Shown piece by piece: positions 37,055 through 50,356 of a DNA stretch of 64,000 nt (its first letter is position 1; the number at the start of each line of letters is the position of its first letter). Where the stretch lies: positions 254,809 to 318,808 of the forward strand of contig NMRA01000441.1 of the NCBI GenBank assembly GCA_002633005.1, given 5' to 3'. The notes beneath the pieces are model-generated. The model had not been told where the DNA came from. It ran no database searches and saw only the letters and a program-made list of their open reading frames with translations. Made by a program: the position numbers and the translations under genes. Source of the DNA: Phoronis australis. Taxonomy: Eukaryota; Phoronida; Phoronidae.

Positions 37055-37155
37055 TGGTGAAGCAGTGATCTGTAATTATTTTATAGATTACAGCAAGGCC
37101 TTTGATTATCTTCAATATCATCTAGTTGTCACTCCACAGTTGATCATCAACAAGC
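37055..37155 (+). pseudogene. LINE reverse-transcriptase fragment (IDYSKAFD)
   Basis: Reads VICNYFIDYSKAFDYLQYHL then VV before decaying, matching the LDYSKAFDTVDHHLLL block of non-LTR retrotransposon reverse transcriptase. Neighbouring sequence downstream shows no other RT motif I can place. A degraded insertion in kindlin intron 1. Confidence 0.55.
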
Positions 37156-39437
37156 ATTAGGAAGTTCCATTTCTAGTTAGAACACATAGTAGAACTTGAA
37201 ATCCACATTGGATCAATTGCAGTAAGGGCAATTTGGTTTGGCCATTCTGGATTACATAGCAATAGAACTCTCCTTTGACCCAAAGGTAAGAAAACGCAGT
37301 GTTTTCATTTGCCTCGTTTTGGAATGTCAGGCACAAGTAAACACCACACATTCACTGATATTATTCAATTTTATCCAAATTCCTCTAGTTGGAGTTTCAC
37401 CAGTAATACGTCATTGGTATTGGAAGGGTGAATACAGTAATGCAGCCGAGAAAAACTAAAGAAAAGACAACAACTAATGATATGTAGAACTCCAATGGAA
37501 TGAAAACGAGGCTACAAAAGTGCTTGATGCATATTGCAGCATTGTTGGTAAATAAAATCAGATTCCGGTTTCCCTGTGTGATCCTAAATGGTCCCCATAG
37601 CAATTGCCTTCTACCAACAAAAAGTGAAAAACAAGTTAACACACCTTCAAGACTACTGTATGGTATACAAATGATTGCTACCATAACTGGACATACTAAT
37701 AAACAGCAGTTATTCAACTAGCCCTGTCCACTTAATGTAGTTGACAGTTTGAAGGGTGCAATTAAACCACCCCTCAAATTGATGATGAATGAGCTGATTG
37801 CTAATAAATAATCTAATAACTCTAACATTCTATACACATAAAAATTTGACCATCTCTAAAATGTTAAGGTCAATGACATAGTAGCTCCCAGATAGCAGAG
37901 ACTTCCATCAAAAACGTTAAAATTCTAAGATATCAATGACCTAGGAAGACATGGGAAGACAATCTGTTGATTTGTTTGAAGACTATGATCAACATAATAA
38001 CAGTGTAGGAAACCAAGACATTTAACTTAAAAAAAGGAATACTATAAAATTAATACATATTTCGTCTTGGATATAAAAATCTCAGCGCAATAACGAAATT
38101 CGAGCACTTATAAAAAATAAAGATGACTACCATTGCCAGCAATTGCTGCCAACACTTTGCAGATGTTCATTTGCATTAGTTATGGTGAGTTTTATCATCA
38201 ACAGTTCTGAAGAACAAACATTGTTTTAGCTGGAGACTGTTTAATGGTACCGAGATAATAGTTAACGAAGGAAGGAGGCAATCTTCCTACAGGGTGTTGT
38301 TTCTGTGATAACTAAGAAAAAAAAAACTGCTCAACAGACCAACTTAACCCGTGGAAGTTGGTTTCATCAAGTTTTCTGATCATCAATACAAGTCCTCCAA
38401 CATCATCATCAAAAAAAGTTTGGGTATACAATAAAAGTATTGGGTATAGAATAAAAGTATTGAGATATGACGAAATTAGTGCAGATGACGTTTATTGAAA
38501 AAGAATTGATATGCATAGTCACAGAATGATTCATATACTTTAAGAAAGAATAATTAACAGCTTATTATTTATACTCACTAAAATGTTACAAGCAAGAAAC
38601 TGACTTTAATACACACATGCACGCACGCACACGTGGCCCCACAAATATGGCCCCTGCTCTTTGGCTGCCTTCGGGTGGGGCCCACCATATTAATAAAGGC
38701 AACCCACTTTTGAGCCCCGAAATTCAATTTCTTGCCTATGTCATTTTAATAAGTCATTTAAAATAAGAATCTGTTAATTGCTTAACGCCTTAGAGGGAAC
38801 TGACATTAAAACATTTAATCCAAGTCATGTGTCACTTTCACACAAACTCTGCAATTCCCATTTCAGAGAGTTTCAGTCAGTGTTGAAGCTTAAATCCCAG
38901 CAAAAGACTGCTGCTGCATGTCCCTTAAAAACAGATGGATTCAAATTTAACTGTAGAGTTGCAACACAAGGGAAATGCTAAGTCTATTGAGGGAGGAGAG
39001 ATTGCTATCTGAAGAAACCACAAGAAACACATGTATTCAAACATCACTAGGGATTAAGTACATTTATCTGGTATTAAATTCAAAAACTGTTCTCCACAGA
39101 TGTCCAATGTTGCTGTTGGACAGAAGTTAGTAGGAAAGGCAAGGGGAGTTGCCGTAGAATTTCCCTGATCGCAAAAGTGACAATGTATCTTTAAAATCAT
39201 GATTTCAGGGTCTCTTTACATCTAATGTCAATGGTTTACACATTTACATGAAAACTGTAACCCACCAGACATCAATTGGGATACAAAGCTATGTATTATC
39301 CGCATGAACTGTAATAAATCGGTCTCATTAACACCATCTGCCAGGCAAAATCTGTTGAATCCATCTGAAATCACGGTTGTAGTATAACCGTAGGTTATTT
39401 GCCAAGTAACTACTAGATCAGAAGAAATCGTAATTTG

Positions 39438-39602
39438 AAAGTGGGGGAGGCAGCACCGTCAGGGAGAGGCTGCAGAACACCGTCTAGGTGAGAGGGAGGT
39501 GGAACCATCAGGGAGACAGAGAGGTGGAAGCAAAGGGAGGCTGAAGGACCGGCGAGGCAAAGCCACTGGGGAGAAGGGGGCAAAGGCAGGCTACGGCTGC
39601 TA
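39438..39602. repeat. Purine-rich, minisatellite-like tract
   Basis: GGGAGAGG, GGGAGGTGG and GGGAGACAGAGAGG motifs recur over about 160 bases, much G/A-richer than its surroundings. Units are too diverged to define a period. Confidence 0.5.
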
Positions 39603-40824
39603 AGAATTTACAAAAAAATGCTGGCATGTCGCACTACATTTAACCCCAATGCAAAAAGGCAGTATGCTATAAACCAGTTAGATACTCTATCGCCATCAAT
39701 CAACAAGGTGTACTTCATCACATCGCTATTACCGGTGTATCGGAAAATGCAATGTACCGGTATTACGGTGCATCAGACATCTGAAGCTAGTCAGAAATGT
39801 GCATTCTTTTCTGTGAGTAATGGAATACTTTGAGCATGAGGCTGGCTGGCACGGCTGCCTTGAGCTGGCATGGGTCAGAGCCTGGCAAGGTTCACAGCGT
39901 GGACCCCAGAGATAAACAATGATGACTCAATGAACAGTTAGGATAAGAAGCTCACTGTTTATCTCAAGAGATGCTATTAAAATACAGCTTGCAGTCTGGC
40001 AAACCACGAGGTTCAGCAGGGGCGAGCTCTTGACATCAGAATGTTGTGAAACATCCAATACCAGCTCTTTATTAGGGTAACAAGGACGCAAAAACAACTT
40101 CCGCTTGACTCACTGTCAAATTTTGTAGAACAAGACGAGCCTAGATGTGAAAAACAAATGGCAATGTACATCATTATCAGATGTATGGCAACATGGGCCT
40201 TTGTAAGGTGGAGTAGTTCAAAAAGACATGAAGCCCAGATACCCCTGCCTGGTTTCCCAACTGCTTCTGGACGCACATCAAAGCCAATAAATGAACGGAG
40301 CAGCAGGTTTTGTGTAAAACCTTAGCCAGTATGTATGTCCCGTTGTTAGAATTAAAGTCGACATAGTAACCGACACGTTCGTTCACATCAAATCAATTAT
40401 TAATCTAGCAGTATTCTAAATTTCAGGCCCCGAGAAAATTTAATGCATGCTATAATTGAAATTTTTCCCCGTCTTAATTAAAACAACAGAAAATCCACTT
40501 GGTTGTAATAACTGCATTTGATAAATAAATTATCATCACTCAGCGGGCAACTTATTCTGACAGCACAAAACAAAGCGCTAATCGAAGCCTGACATCCTTG
40601 CACGTACAAATCTCATCAGCAGTAACAACTCCACGTCTTTCTAATCATGAAAAGCGATGAAATAAAGAGTATTTAATAGTTAAACTGTGTTTGGCAAAGT
40701 TTATAGAGCGATGGCAATGTCCACATCGGCACAACATCGCAGTATTATTCTGTAACATGACAACAAGGCCGTTACAGGTCGTCAGTTGAGGAGTTGCCAC
40801 ATAATTTCTTAATCTACAGTCTGA

Positions 40825-40876
40825 ATATATATATATATACATATACATATACATATATATATATATATATATATAT
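40825..40876. repeat. TA / TATACA microsatellite
   Basis: About 52 bases of alternating AT with ATAC interruptions. Confidence 0.95.
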
Positions 40877-43800
40877 GAAATCCCAAGCCATTGCTCACAC
40901 AGTCAGTGAACCCTCTGTTCTAAACTTCAGCAGAAACCAAGATAATTAACTGCTATTTTAGGAAGCTGACACAAGGTTTTAAGCCAGAATGCTGTGACTG
41001 GTATTTTGGTTGGGGCAATCAAGGGATGGATGGAAGTAAGTCACCTGGTAACAAGAAAACACAGACATCATGGGCCACCATGAAGAACACACCATAAAAT
41101 CTCACCAATTTACCACACAATATGGAGGACAAGTGATGTTTTACTTTCTCGTTTTTTCCAAGAATTCGTCGCAAGAAATCAACATTTGACCAGCTTCAAG
41201 CTCTGTACCAAAGCCGCAATCACCTAGTGGATATTCCACACAGTGTTTACCTTGAAAGTGAAAAAACTGCAATTCTGACAGGTTTGTGTTCGTACAACAT
41301 AGCTGGGATTCAAGCATATGTTCAACACATCCCAGGGCTACTTGCAAGTCCATCAAGTCGACCACCTTACAGCGTAAAGACTGAAGCTCAAAGCCCTATC
41401 TACACGATCCAATGGTCGTATTAAGAGCATAAGTCAAACGGAGGCTAGTTCCAGAGATTTAGTTACATGTTATTGAAGAAACTCTTTGGACTGGACCTCC
41501 AGGAAGTTTTGTTAAGTGGGCCAGGGTCTCAAGAGTTTGAACGAGGGATGTATCTCTAGAGATGAAGCTCCGCATTGCGTTACACTCAGGACATCTTCAC
41601 CAAGGGTGGACAACTGCGATAATTTTTTTTTTTCCGTCATGTTTACAGGCTCGACAATATTCGCGCATGCAAAAAATTTTCCTGTCTGAGTACTAATAAC
41701 CCAAATACATTCATTCTCAAGCTGCCAAAATCAAACCCCATCTGTAAAGAGCATAAAAAACAATGGTGCACGCTGTTACGTACTGCCCTGAAAACATGCA
41801 GGACTGCACACCCACGGACACACAATTCAAAAGCAATGCACCACAAAGCTCCAGTAACATTAATTTGAAGCCTGAACAGGTCTGATCAAAGGAGATGCCA
41901 ATCATGTGTGTTCAGTTATGTTTACTAAAGACCTGAGTATAGTGTGGCTCCCCAGTCCCCTGGTAAAAAGATAGCTCCAAGGGAACCAAAGGCTACATAG
42001 TGGAGACCTTAAAAGATAAGAGACTTATAGTTACAGTGCGGCAAAATGTACAGACTGTGCACCCACGTCCACGTCCACGCATAGTAGCAAATAAGTATCT
42101 TCAGAACATTTGATGGAACAAATTTCGGATGTAAGTTTTAGTCTGTAACTTTTCAAATCATTAAAACTCAGTTCATCATATTGATTGAGATAAAAAAGAC
42201 ACAGATCCATACACTGATAATCCTTTGTATGCGTCAAAATTTATTCAAGTAATATGGGAGAAGACAGGTGTTTTATTTTGGGTACGAGAAATTAGCTAAA
42301 TAAACACTGAACTTAGAATTTAAGCCACACATTGACCTTTTTGATTGTATTTGCAATGGTATTTTTAACAAAGGTTGTTAGCTTTTGCAATTGATCATTG
42401 ATCTGCTGTTTAAGTGGATTTATTCAGAGTTTGAAATTTGCCATTTTGACTTGGCCCATTGAGTCTTAAATGCATTTAAAAAAGGTTGTTTACTTTTACA
42501 AAGACTCAAACATGATCCTCAAAGCACCTTGCTATCCCTTACACAGAGTTGGAATGTACAAGAGTTTACACAAAGCATCATTTCTGACGAGCACAGCTTC
42601 ACAAAGATGTGAGCTTCTAATGTCATGTCACTCCATCACACGTCACTCCATCACACCGGGTTGAGACCCTGAACAAACACTCCAATTTCATTGTGAAAAT
42701 GGACAACAAATCATCAGGCCAACCCTCTCCCAGCAACACTGGGACCAGGCACTGATGGGAAAATCATGAATGGAGGCAACCAGGGAAGGGTTACACAATC
42801 AACCACAATTTTCAAGGAGTTGGCAAACTCAATTGGTGGAATAGTAACAAAAGCTTGAGAGCTGGTGTTGAAAACAAGTGTAGTGCTTTGGCATTGTGCT
42901 GCTGAATGTGAACAATTAATTATGTTACAATAACAACAACTGGTGTTATTGCAGAGGAACAAGTCCTTATAGGAGCCAGGGAGTATCAGGGTCATAAGAG
43001 AGAATAGGACTTTGAGAGGAAGTGTGCCAAATTCTAAGACTTCCACCACGGTGGTCTGACCAATAGATGGTGTGTGTGGCATAGACCGCTGGTGCTGCGT
43101 GCCTAGATGCTGCGTGAACTTGAGGCACAATATAGACAACAACTGGAAATTGGGGAAAAGTTCGTTTTGTTACAGAATGCCAACACCACTTGGAATACGT
43201 TGCAAAAAGTAAGGCTTTCGCAAACTGCACTTTGGCTTTACATACTGGCTAAAAATTAAAATTTCACATACAGCAAAGGAACCGTTGGCAAACGGGATGC
43301 TTTGTAATGAACGAATGTGTCAGACAACATACAGGTTACATCAGGTCATTGCTGTTGAATGCCAGTCTGTTGGTTCACAAAAACGCCAAACTATAGGCAA
43401 GGTTGAGCCAAGCAGGAGAGCGCCTGAGGCACAGTCCACTAATTCTCAACTTCTAGTAAGCCAGCATTATGCCCCACAAATTGAACATTTCAACTCAAGC
43501 AGCTTCTTGACCGCCTATAAATATTGCCTTGGTACAGGCCTGATAGATGTCACATAGACATGTCAAACTCTGTGTGTGGGCGGCCATGAGAATCTACAGA
43601 TATTAACATTGTGGGTGAGGTTAAACAAGAATAGATTCATTCAACAATTGCAGGAGCACTACCTGAGGATGCTAATCTTTAATGTCAATAAATTACCCAC
43701 AAGCACATGAAATTGAAGCAGAGATAACAGACTTAAAAGTTGCCGATTATGGCAAAGCAATCCTAGGCAGCAATTTTCGAAGGTGTTTGAACTTGACTGC

Positions 43801-45574
43801 TATCAAAAACGAACAGTACTGTTAACCTCAGAAAACCTTGAAACCAGTGAGCATGACGGAGAATTTATTAACATCAAAACTTCACAGGTCAGGTCAAGCC
43901 AGCACTTGGAAAGAAAATCACACATAAAAAACGTAAAATATGCGGCCACAGCTACTGAAAGACAGGAAGGCCAAGTTGAGCTCTGGCCGTAACCCGAGGT
44001 GTAGACTGCAACTGGTATATCTGTAGAGTCCAGTGGGTGTGGGAACCATACATGTTTAGTCAAAAATAAAGTTATTCAGTAGGACTGATGCTCAAGTGAA
44101 GGCCGCAAGCAAGTGGGCTAAAATTAGAAGCAGGGCTCCTGAGTAGCTTTGCCTGAAAATGATTAGCCAAGGGAAAGAATGTGGAACACCAGGATAAGCA
44201 TAGCCAGAAGTGATCACAGGGTTTCATGACTAAGATCCTGTGCAAATAGAGGCACAGTGTTTAGATCCTGGATTGGCTGGTCTTATCTCAGCCTGATTAC
44301 ACACGAGTGATATTAAGGCACAGCACTGATGCATTGCAACACTGCTGCACAAAAGTTGAACACCAATAGACCAAACATCCTTTAGCTAACATGTTTTCGG
44401 GATACCTCTATTCTTGATTGTTGAGATTGAGAAAGGGAACCATCAATTAAAACCATATAGACCTTGATTTTCTTGTAGATTATAGAAATTCTAACGCCGC
44501 CCTCAATGTCTCCATATGAATATATCTGAAAATCATGCCAAAGTCTCATAAAAAATTCCCCTTCAAGTATTAAAAAATTGCCCTTAAGGTTAGAATCACT
44601 TAAATGCCAGTACTGGCTACTCTGAGGCATTGCCCCAATGAATGTTGGTGACCTGGGGGATGGGGTTTCCCTAAAAATTACCCTCTCAGAAGGCACAGGT
44701 ACCTTTCCCCTCAGGTGAGCGAGGGCCTAGGGCACTACCAACCAATCTGCTCTAGATATCGCTTATTGGCTACTTCACACTTCACAGCACAAAAATTTGA
44801 ACATATGACATGCTTCCTATAATTAAGATCTTCCCTTAATAAGCGGAGTATTCTAGGTGAAAATTTGCTTTGAATTATTGAATGAAAACTGCAAAATTTG
44901 GACAGCTTTTTGCCTCTCCTGACAAAAAAATCCATCCAAGAAACAAGTGGGCAATCTAAGAAATTACCCCAGGGTTTAATCCACCGGCCATGAATAAATG
45001 TATGAGTGTATACAGAGCAATATTGATTATGGAGTACATGACATGTGGCGAGAAGTCATGCTGTAGTGTTATGACTAGGCCTTAGAAACTGGGACAGGGA
45101 CATCCAGAGAACTAAGCATATTGAATTAAATAAGCACTTGTTTAAGGAATGAGAGGAAATTGTTTTAACAGAATTAGGAAGGAAAGCATATATAGTATCC
45201 ACAGACGACATAAACAAGTCTGTATGTAGGATATCGAGAGAATAATTGGGTTAACATGGGCACTAATGACCAAAATTGGTTGAAAAGGCCCAGTCATAAC
45301 ATCCACCTTGAGCCCATCTCAACAACCTGACACAACAGGCTGAGGGTTGGGGCAAACTGCAACTTAGGTGAAAAATGCCTCAAATGCTACCCCTCCCAAC
45401 ACAAAAGTCAGCTCCCACTCGTTCGGTCATCATTTTACAGATCTTCTCAAGCAATATCATGGTGCAACAGTTCCTGGCAGATTCTAAATGAAATTTGCGG
45501 TAATGGCTGATTTCCGCATGACATCGCGGTACAGTTGTACAAAACGTTTAAGCTGAAATAACTTTATAACTCAC

Positions 45575-45719
45575 CCAGTGACTCCACGAGTTGAAACATA
45601 ACACCTCCAACATGGAGGTCTCCCTTTACCCGAAGCGTACGGACTATCTGTGGATCTAAACTCGTAATTAAGATGGACAGCTCCCACGAGCCATCCACCT
45701 TCATTCCTCCAGCCATCAT
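45575..45719 (-). CDS. FERMT: Kindlin (FERMT family) coding exon 1, N-terminal F0
   Basis: Kindlins are cytosolic FERM-type adaptors that bind integrin beta tails and, with talin, activate integrins at focal adhesions. This exon encodes residues 1-48: MMAGG, then the GSWELSI and [18 protein letters not shown] stretches. These match the vertebrate kindlin start (G-T-WELSV, and H-x-GGVMLKLVE), which is the first part of F0. The start is the ATG at 45717-45719. An in-frame TGA six codons upstream (45738-45740) rules out a longer N-terminus; the second ATG and Met6 are possible alternatives. The exon ends in phase 1 at a GTGAGT donor, and the split Asp codon is completed perfectly by the exon ending at 13670. 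That join gives the VESLD[12 protein letters not shown] run expected of kindlin. Invertebrates usually have one kindlin, so the symbol is given at family level. Confidence 0.9.
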
Positions 45720-45736
45720 CTTCAAAGTTTGCAAGA

Positions 45737-45746
45737 GTCACGTGAC
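45737..45746. promoter_or_regulatory. Palindromic E-box GTCACGTGAC just upstream of the kindlin ATG
   Basis: A perfect ten-base palindrome GTCACGTGAC ends 18 bases before the kindlin start codon and overlaps the in-frame upstream TGA. GTCACGTGAC is the preferred site of bHLH-zip factors (USF, MITF/TFE, MYC-MAX) and equals the core of the CLEAR motif. Whether it lies in promoter or 5' UTR is unknown because the transcription start is not visible. No TATA box is obvious nearby. Confidence 0.45.
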
Positions 45747-47867
45747 TGAATTCAAATATCCTTATACCGACAACTGTAATCACACCACGACACAGCCACA
45801 GATTCAAACCAGAAATATCCTGCTCTTAACAAGTCTGTATGATCGCTCCAACACCGGTTATCTTCCTTGTCGTTGAACGTCAGAATAAATAGAATGTGGA
45901 ATATATTGTGTAGACCAATACCACCACCATGATGTCACTTATACGCTCTAGATAGGCCTCCCACGACTGTCCCTGAAATTCAATATGCCAAAACTGATAA
46001 AATACGATTCAGATTAAATTCTGACCTGTTTGTGCTCATAATCATAGCCTTCATGATAAATGAAGCAGTGGTGCCTCCGGAACGATGAAGAAATTAGGTA
46101 AAAATCTGCAAATTTTACGACGGCAAAACGCAGCTGATATTTAGAATTTAGATATCAAAAACACAAACGAGGCGAAGCCGACTCCACAACTCTCGAGAGA
46201 CCGGTTGCGTGAGTTTTCAGGGGTTTTGAAACACTGGACTTGAAAACATTCTTCAGGTTAAACTCAATGTAATGAGTACAAATTTAAAACCTGGCAATGA
46301 TATGCCGCGATTACACACGAATATTCGGTATTGGAATCCGGTCGAATGGTAAGCTGTCTTGTCCTAGTAAAAAAAGCCATGGGACACGACGAGTTTAGAA
46401 ACTTTCGTCCTGAGGAAACTTCAACAAAGTACAACCAACTCGCCCTGGTTTTGCAATATTTGCGAAGACTGTATATTGATGCATCGCAGTACTCACCTTT
46501 TACGATGATTACTTTTATGAATGAACTCTTATTTCAATAAATTCAATAGACACCTCCGTCCGGAGAATGAGTGTTGGACATCAAAATGTCCCTATATGGA
46601 AAGCAAGTTGTACGCATGTAAATGTATACGGTCGTACGAATGTGAAATAGCTTGTGATTGGCTTAAATTGGTCTGTAAGGTCTTACCAAGAATTAGTGTT
46701 TTCTTGAAATAAACACAGAAAATAACAAACACATACTGGCAGCCACCATATTTTTAGATTTTCATGGCATAGATTTATCTAACAACAAGAAATATTGGTA
46801 ATTTGCAATGTTACAATTGGGAAATACCCCCAGGTGTCTATTTTTGATAGCCAATAAAAACTGCTGTAAGAAATCCCTGTTGGAATCAACTCCTTGCCTA
46901 CGTCATCTTTGAGGTCAACTTTCCAATCAAGCGACTCCTCGGGGATTCCCAGCAAGTGAATGCCGTTTTCGAACGCAATATTGAAACAGCAGTTTATAAC
47001 ATTGCATTTAATTGAGGTAATGAAGAATGATATTAAACTACACATTATGATTACTTTATAACCACATTTTCAATAACAGACTGAAAAATTATTCAAGAGA
47101 CATTTTCACGCGTTTGTTCTTTGGAGTACTGTCACGGTTGTAAGACGCCGTACAGGTACACGAATTGCAAATTATACACACGTTGGTCCTACCAAATGCC
47201 GAATCACCCGTCACATTAAGCTATAGCTTAGGGCACTGCACAAATCAGTCACAGTAATCTCTCTGCAAAACTCGTCTCAACTTGGGCAAAAAAATTGTGT
47301 TACCTGGGTTTATGAAAAAATTTGGCAACCAAGGGCAGCTCAAGAATTGTTACAACCATGGGTAGGTGAAGCAATTACGTCCACAGTGTGGGGAGTACAA
47401 AATTCTGGCGACCAACAATTACCGTAGCTTGAAAATTGTGGCAAGCAAGCGGGAGATGGCATCTCAAGATCTTTTTTAAATGCTTGTTACAAATAATTCA
47501 AGATGAGCCAAGAATCTCAAAATGTCTCCATAAAGTTTTGGGTAGAAAAACTCGGAGCTGACTGACCTAACGAATGATCAACATACGACAGAAAGCCTAA
47601 ATTTATCCTCCTTCAATGAATTACTTAGCAAATGTGATGGTATAATAAAACAATTATTGGCTTTTACACTGGGTCAATAAGAGCTCAAAAATGTGGTAAT
47701 CGGACCCCGGCTCCACCCCTGTCATTATCACATGTTTGGAGTTGGAAAACAAGTAGATTGACCTCAGTGAGAGTCAATAATTGAATAATGTAGGAAGTTA
47801 TGGTAATGCATTTCAGCCAATAAGGGGACACAAGTATCATTAGCCCTGTAAGGGTATTTTATGGAAT

Positions 47868-48266
47868 TCTTTTAGCCCAGACATTAAACGGTCCAATTCA
47901 ATTACTACCTTTAAAGTTAATGTTAAAAAGTGGCTGTAATTTACTTAACCTTTTATACCCTGCCTGTCTTGATCATGTCATTTTTTCATTGCCGTAAATA
48001 CTCTCATTGTCTAGAGTCATCTCTTAATTTATTTCATCTGTCTTAGTTAATTTTTTTTACCATTATTTGTCATTTAGTTATTGTCTTAATTTTCAACCTT
48101 AACTGTTTTTAATTGTATCTTTGTTACATATGTTTCATTATTGTTTTATTACTTCATTGTATTATATTACTGTTTTTCTTGTTGAGGGCCCTCTTGGAAA
48201 GCAGTGCTATCACTGAAGAGGCCACCCTCATTTTAAATATCACAATAATAAATAAATAAATAAACA
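47868..48266 (+). mobile_element. 3' end of a CR1/L2-type LINE
   Basis: The frame NSITTFKVNVKKWL followed by TAA (about 47894-47941) looks like the C-terminus of LINE ORF2 (S-x-x-TFK-x-x-VK-x-WL). About 300 AT-rich bases of 3' UTR follow, then a short stem-like GAGGGCCCTCTTGGAAAGCA, and a terminal (TAAA)n run. This end structure is typical of CR1/L2-like elements. It is 5'-truncated, as usual for LINE insertions. Confidence 0.65.
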
Positions 48267-50062
48267 ACTAATACCTCACCATACAAAGGAACACCCTTAC
48301 ATGTTTTGCTCCAGTAAGCCATACTAATGACTGTATACTATTAGGAAGAAGAGTATGGGAGTCCAGGTTGTCAGAATCTTTATGACAATAGGGAGACAGT
48401 GGCACTTTCTTTCATGAAAATCATGGATAAGTACAATGAGAATTGCGTGTAGGCTACAATGTATAAAATTGTTAAAGGAGTGGCATGTACCTGCATGCAG
48501 GTGAATGTTCGTGGAGCATTTTCGCAATACTGAATCAAGGTGCAGAGGTCTGAAATCAGCTCATTGACAAATTAAATTTCTTGGTATTCAACGTCAAATA
48601 CAATAATTTTATTAAGAAAATAAATTAAAAGTCATATTTTACAACATTGCAAGTCTCTCCATAAATGTAACAGTGTATACTGTGAAAAAATAAGAAATCC
48701 TTATCACTTCAGGCTTAATAACACATAACTTATTGTACCATATTTTTATAATACAAAACTGTATTAATTGTCTGTGAATGTAATCAGTTGTGAAGTTGAG
48801 ATTTCAAAAAGTCAGTGGCTCAAGAACAAATTTTCGTCCCATATGCAAATGTGCGAATTAAGACTGACACGGAATACAGACTCAAAAAAACAACAAAAAC
48901 CTGTCCAGGGCTATAAATTTGGAATTTCGAGATGCATTACAACACCTGGGATAGTGCTACTGTAATCTTGTTTTCAACAGCATACAACCAATTGAAACAT
49001 TGGAAGCAATCTTTAGGTTTCTTACAGATTTGCACAGCATATTGTCTGTTTGGGCAATTCAAAAACAACATACACTCTGACTGAAAGACAAACTCTGATT
49101 TGACTCAGTGACACCCAACAGCGATGTATCTAAAATTATGCTGATGGGGTGTGTACTCAAGCTGGTGGTACCATTTTGGGCTGTGTACCTTGAGGGGGGA
49201 CTACAGCCACTGAAACCACAGTATATCCACCACTAACCAACGTAACAATAAACAAAACAAGACAATACGATAGTAATTAACAATTTTAAACCACACGTAT
49301 GACTCGCTCTATCACTATTTGTCCAATTTCGCACTGTGCTAAAAGGAGCTTAAAGTTTATAAATATTGCAAAGTGCCATGAGAATGAGATTACACACGAG
49401 AAGTGGTGAAAAATTGTTCAAATGTCAACTTTCTTGACAAGTAGAAATTCACTAACCAGAGGATTAACTTAAGATTTGTTTCAGATTTTCCACAAAGGCC
49501 CTGTCGCAAGTTTGACTTTTCTTGGTTTGAAAGAATATCAGAATGTGACCAAGAAACACACATGCGAACACCCTCTTTTGAAGAAAACTTAAAACAAAGT
49601 GCCATTCTTTACAAAGGCCAAAATCGCCTGTGGGAACCTTCTCGCTTAGGTGAAAAATTTTCATGGGTCACCAGGGGTCACACATGTAACCTATGGCCTT
49701 TTAGAACCACAGCACAGTTCCAAGTTGTCAAGTACAGTAGTTTTCAAAAAAAAGTTGTCAAAACCTTTCGTCCTCATCAGAACGAGACGGAAATTCAGAG
49801 CAAAAAAATTGGCTAATTTTCGAAAGATTATGCGCAGCTCTTAGTCTATTTTCTGTCTGTTTTTTTTCCACAGCTTAGACGAAGCCAGTCATACAATTTT
49901 TCTTCTGAATACTACTGTATTTGAATTTCTAACAAATTATCAATGCTAAATACGATTGGCTAAAAGTGGAAATTTCACAAATAATTTTTTGTGCTGAAGT
50001 AATAACTTAATAGGCTAAAGATGGGTCATGGAAGGCCTGGACACCGAAGTTAAGACGAACAT

Positions 50063-50179
50063 CTACAACAATGAAAATTGTCGCTTGAGTTGTTTCAGCA
50101 GATCTTTAGAATCAGCGTGATCGGGGAAAGACTCAAGAGACTTTTGCACACAGCTGAAGCAATTCTGCATGTCTCCAAC
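50063..50179 (-). CDS. TTC8: TTC8/BBS8 last coding exon
   Basis: Encodes VGDMQNCFSCVQKSLESFPD, HADSKDLLKQLKRQFSLL and a TAG stop at 50063-50065. The human C-terminus reads IGDLQRSYVAAQKSEAAFPDHVDTQHLIKQLRQHFAML, so both end point and length agree. The acceptor is TTGTTTTAG and the frame is phase 0. The intron before it is about 6.7 kb. No AATAAA or ATTAAA on the transcript strand was seen in the roughly 250 bases after the stop, so the 3' UTR end is not placed. Confidence 0.94.
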   Translation of the reverse strand, partial: VGDMQNCFSCVQKSLESFPDHADSKDLLKQLKRQFSLL

Positions 50180-50250
50180 CTAAAACAAACAAAAAGAACA
50201 AATAAGCAAATGTTGTAACACTTAATAATTGCCGTACTATGTCATGGGTG

Positions 50251-50356
50251 ATAGTCACTAACAGCCCCCCTCCCTGCATCTTGAGAACCAGTTTTCTCCA
50301 CTGAATAACAGATATCAAACTGGTTCTCAGCATCCAGTAACCCTGCGAGTGACTAT
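50251..50356. mobile_element. Small hairpin MITE, complete copy
   Basis: The ends ATAGTCACTAACAG and (inverted) ATAGTCACTCGCAGGG frame an inner hairpin, GAGAACCAGTTT and AAACTGGTTCTC, around TCTCCACTGAATAACAGATA. It is 106 bases long. Same family as 56005-56105 and 13909-13965. It lies in the last TTC8 intron, about 70 bases upstream of the last exon in transcript terms. Confidence 0.75.

Larger units (their letters stand above)
13671..45574 (-). other. Kindlin intron 1 (about 31.9 kb)
   Basis: Exon 1 and exon 2 join in phase across this interval. Apart from the repeats listed, I see no exon or RNA gene that I can support on either strand. The open frames here are short, lack recognisable family motifs and sit in AT-rich sequence. 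Long first introns often hold enhancers, but none can be read directly. Confidence 0.75.
45720..50062. other. Kindlin upstream region / TTC8 downstream spacer
   Basis: About 4.3 kb between the kindlin start and the TTC8 stop. The first 600 bases beside kindlin are richer in CpG than the flanks and probably include its promoter and 5' UTR. The middle holds a LINE 3' tail (47868-48266) and a short coding-like island (46868-46990). The rest is unremarkable. Confidence 0.6.

Noticed and set aside
42714-43142. 142-codon open frame on the minus strand, the longest without N's
   Set aside because: No domain or family resemblance, no signal or repeat structure, and no splice context tying it to kindlin. 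One frame of this length in 64 kb on six frames is expected by chance or from a repeat.
45571-45807. 78-residue minus-strand frame over kindlin exon 1
   Set aside because: It is in a different frame from the true kindlin N-terminus, which matches the family and joins exon 2 in phase.
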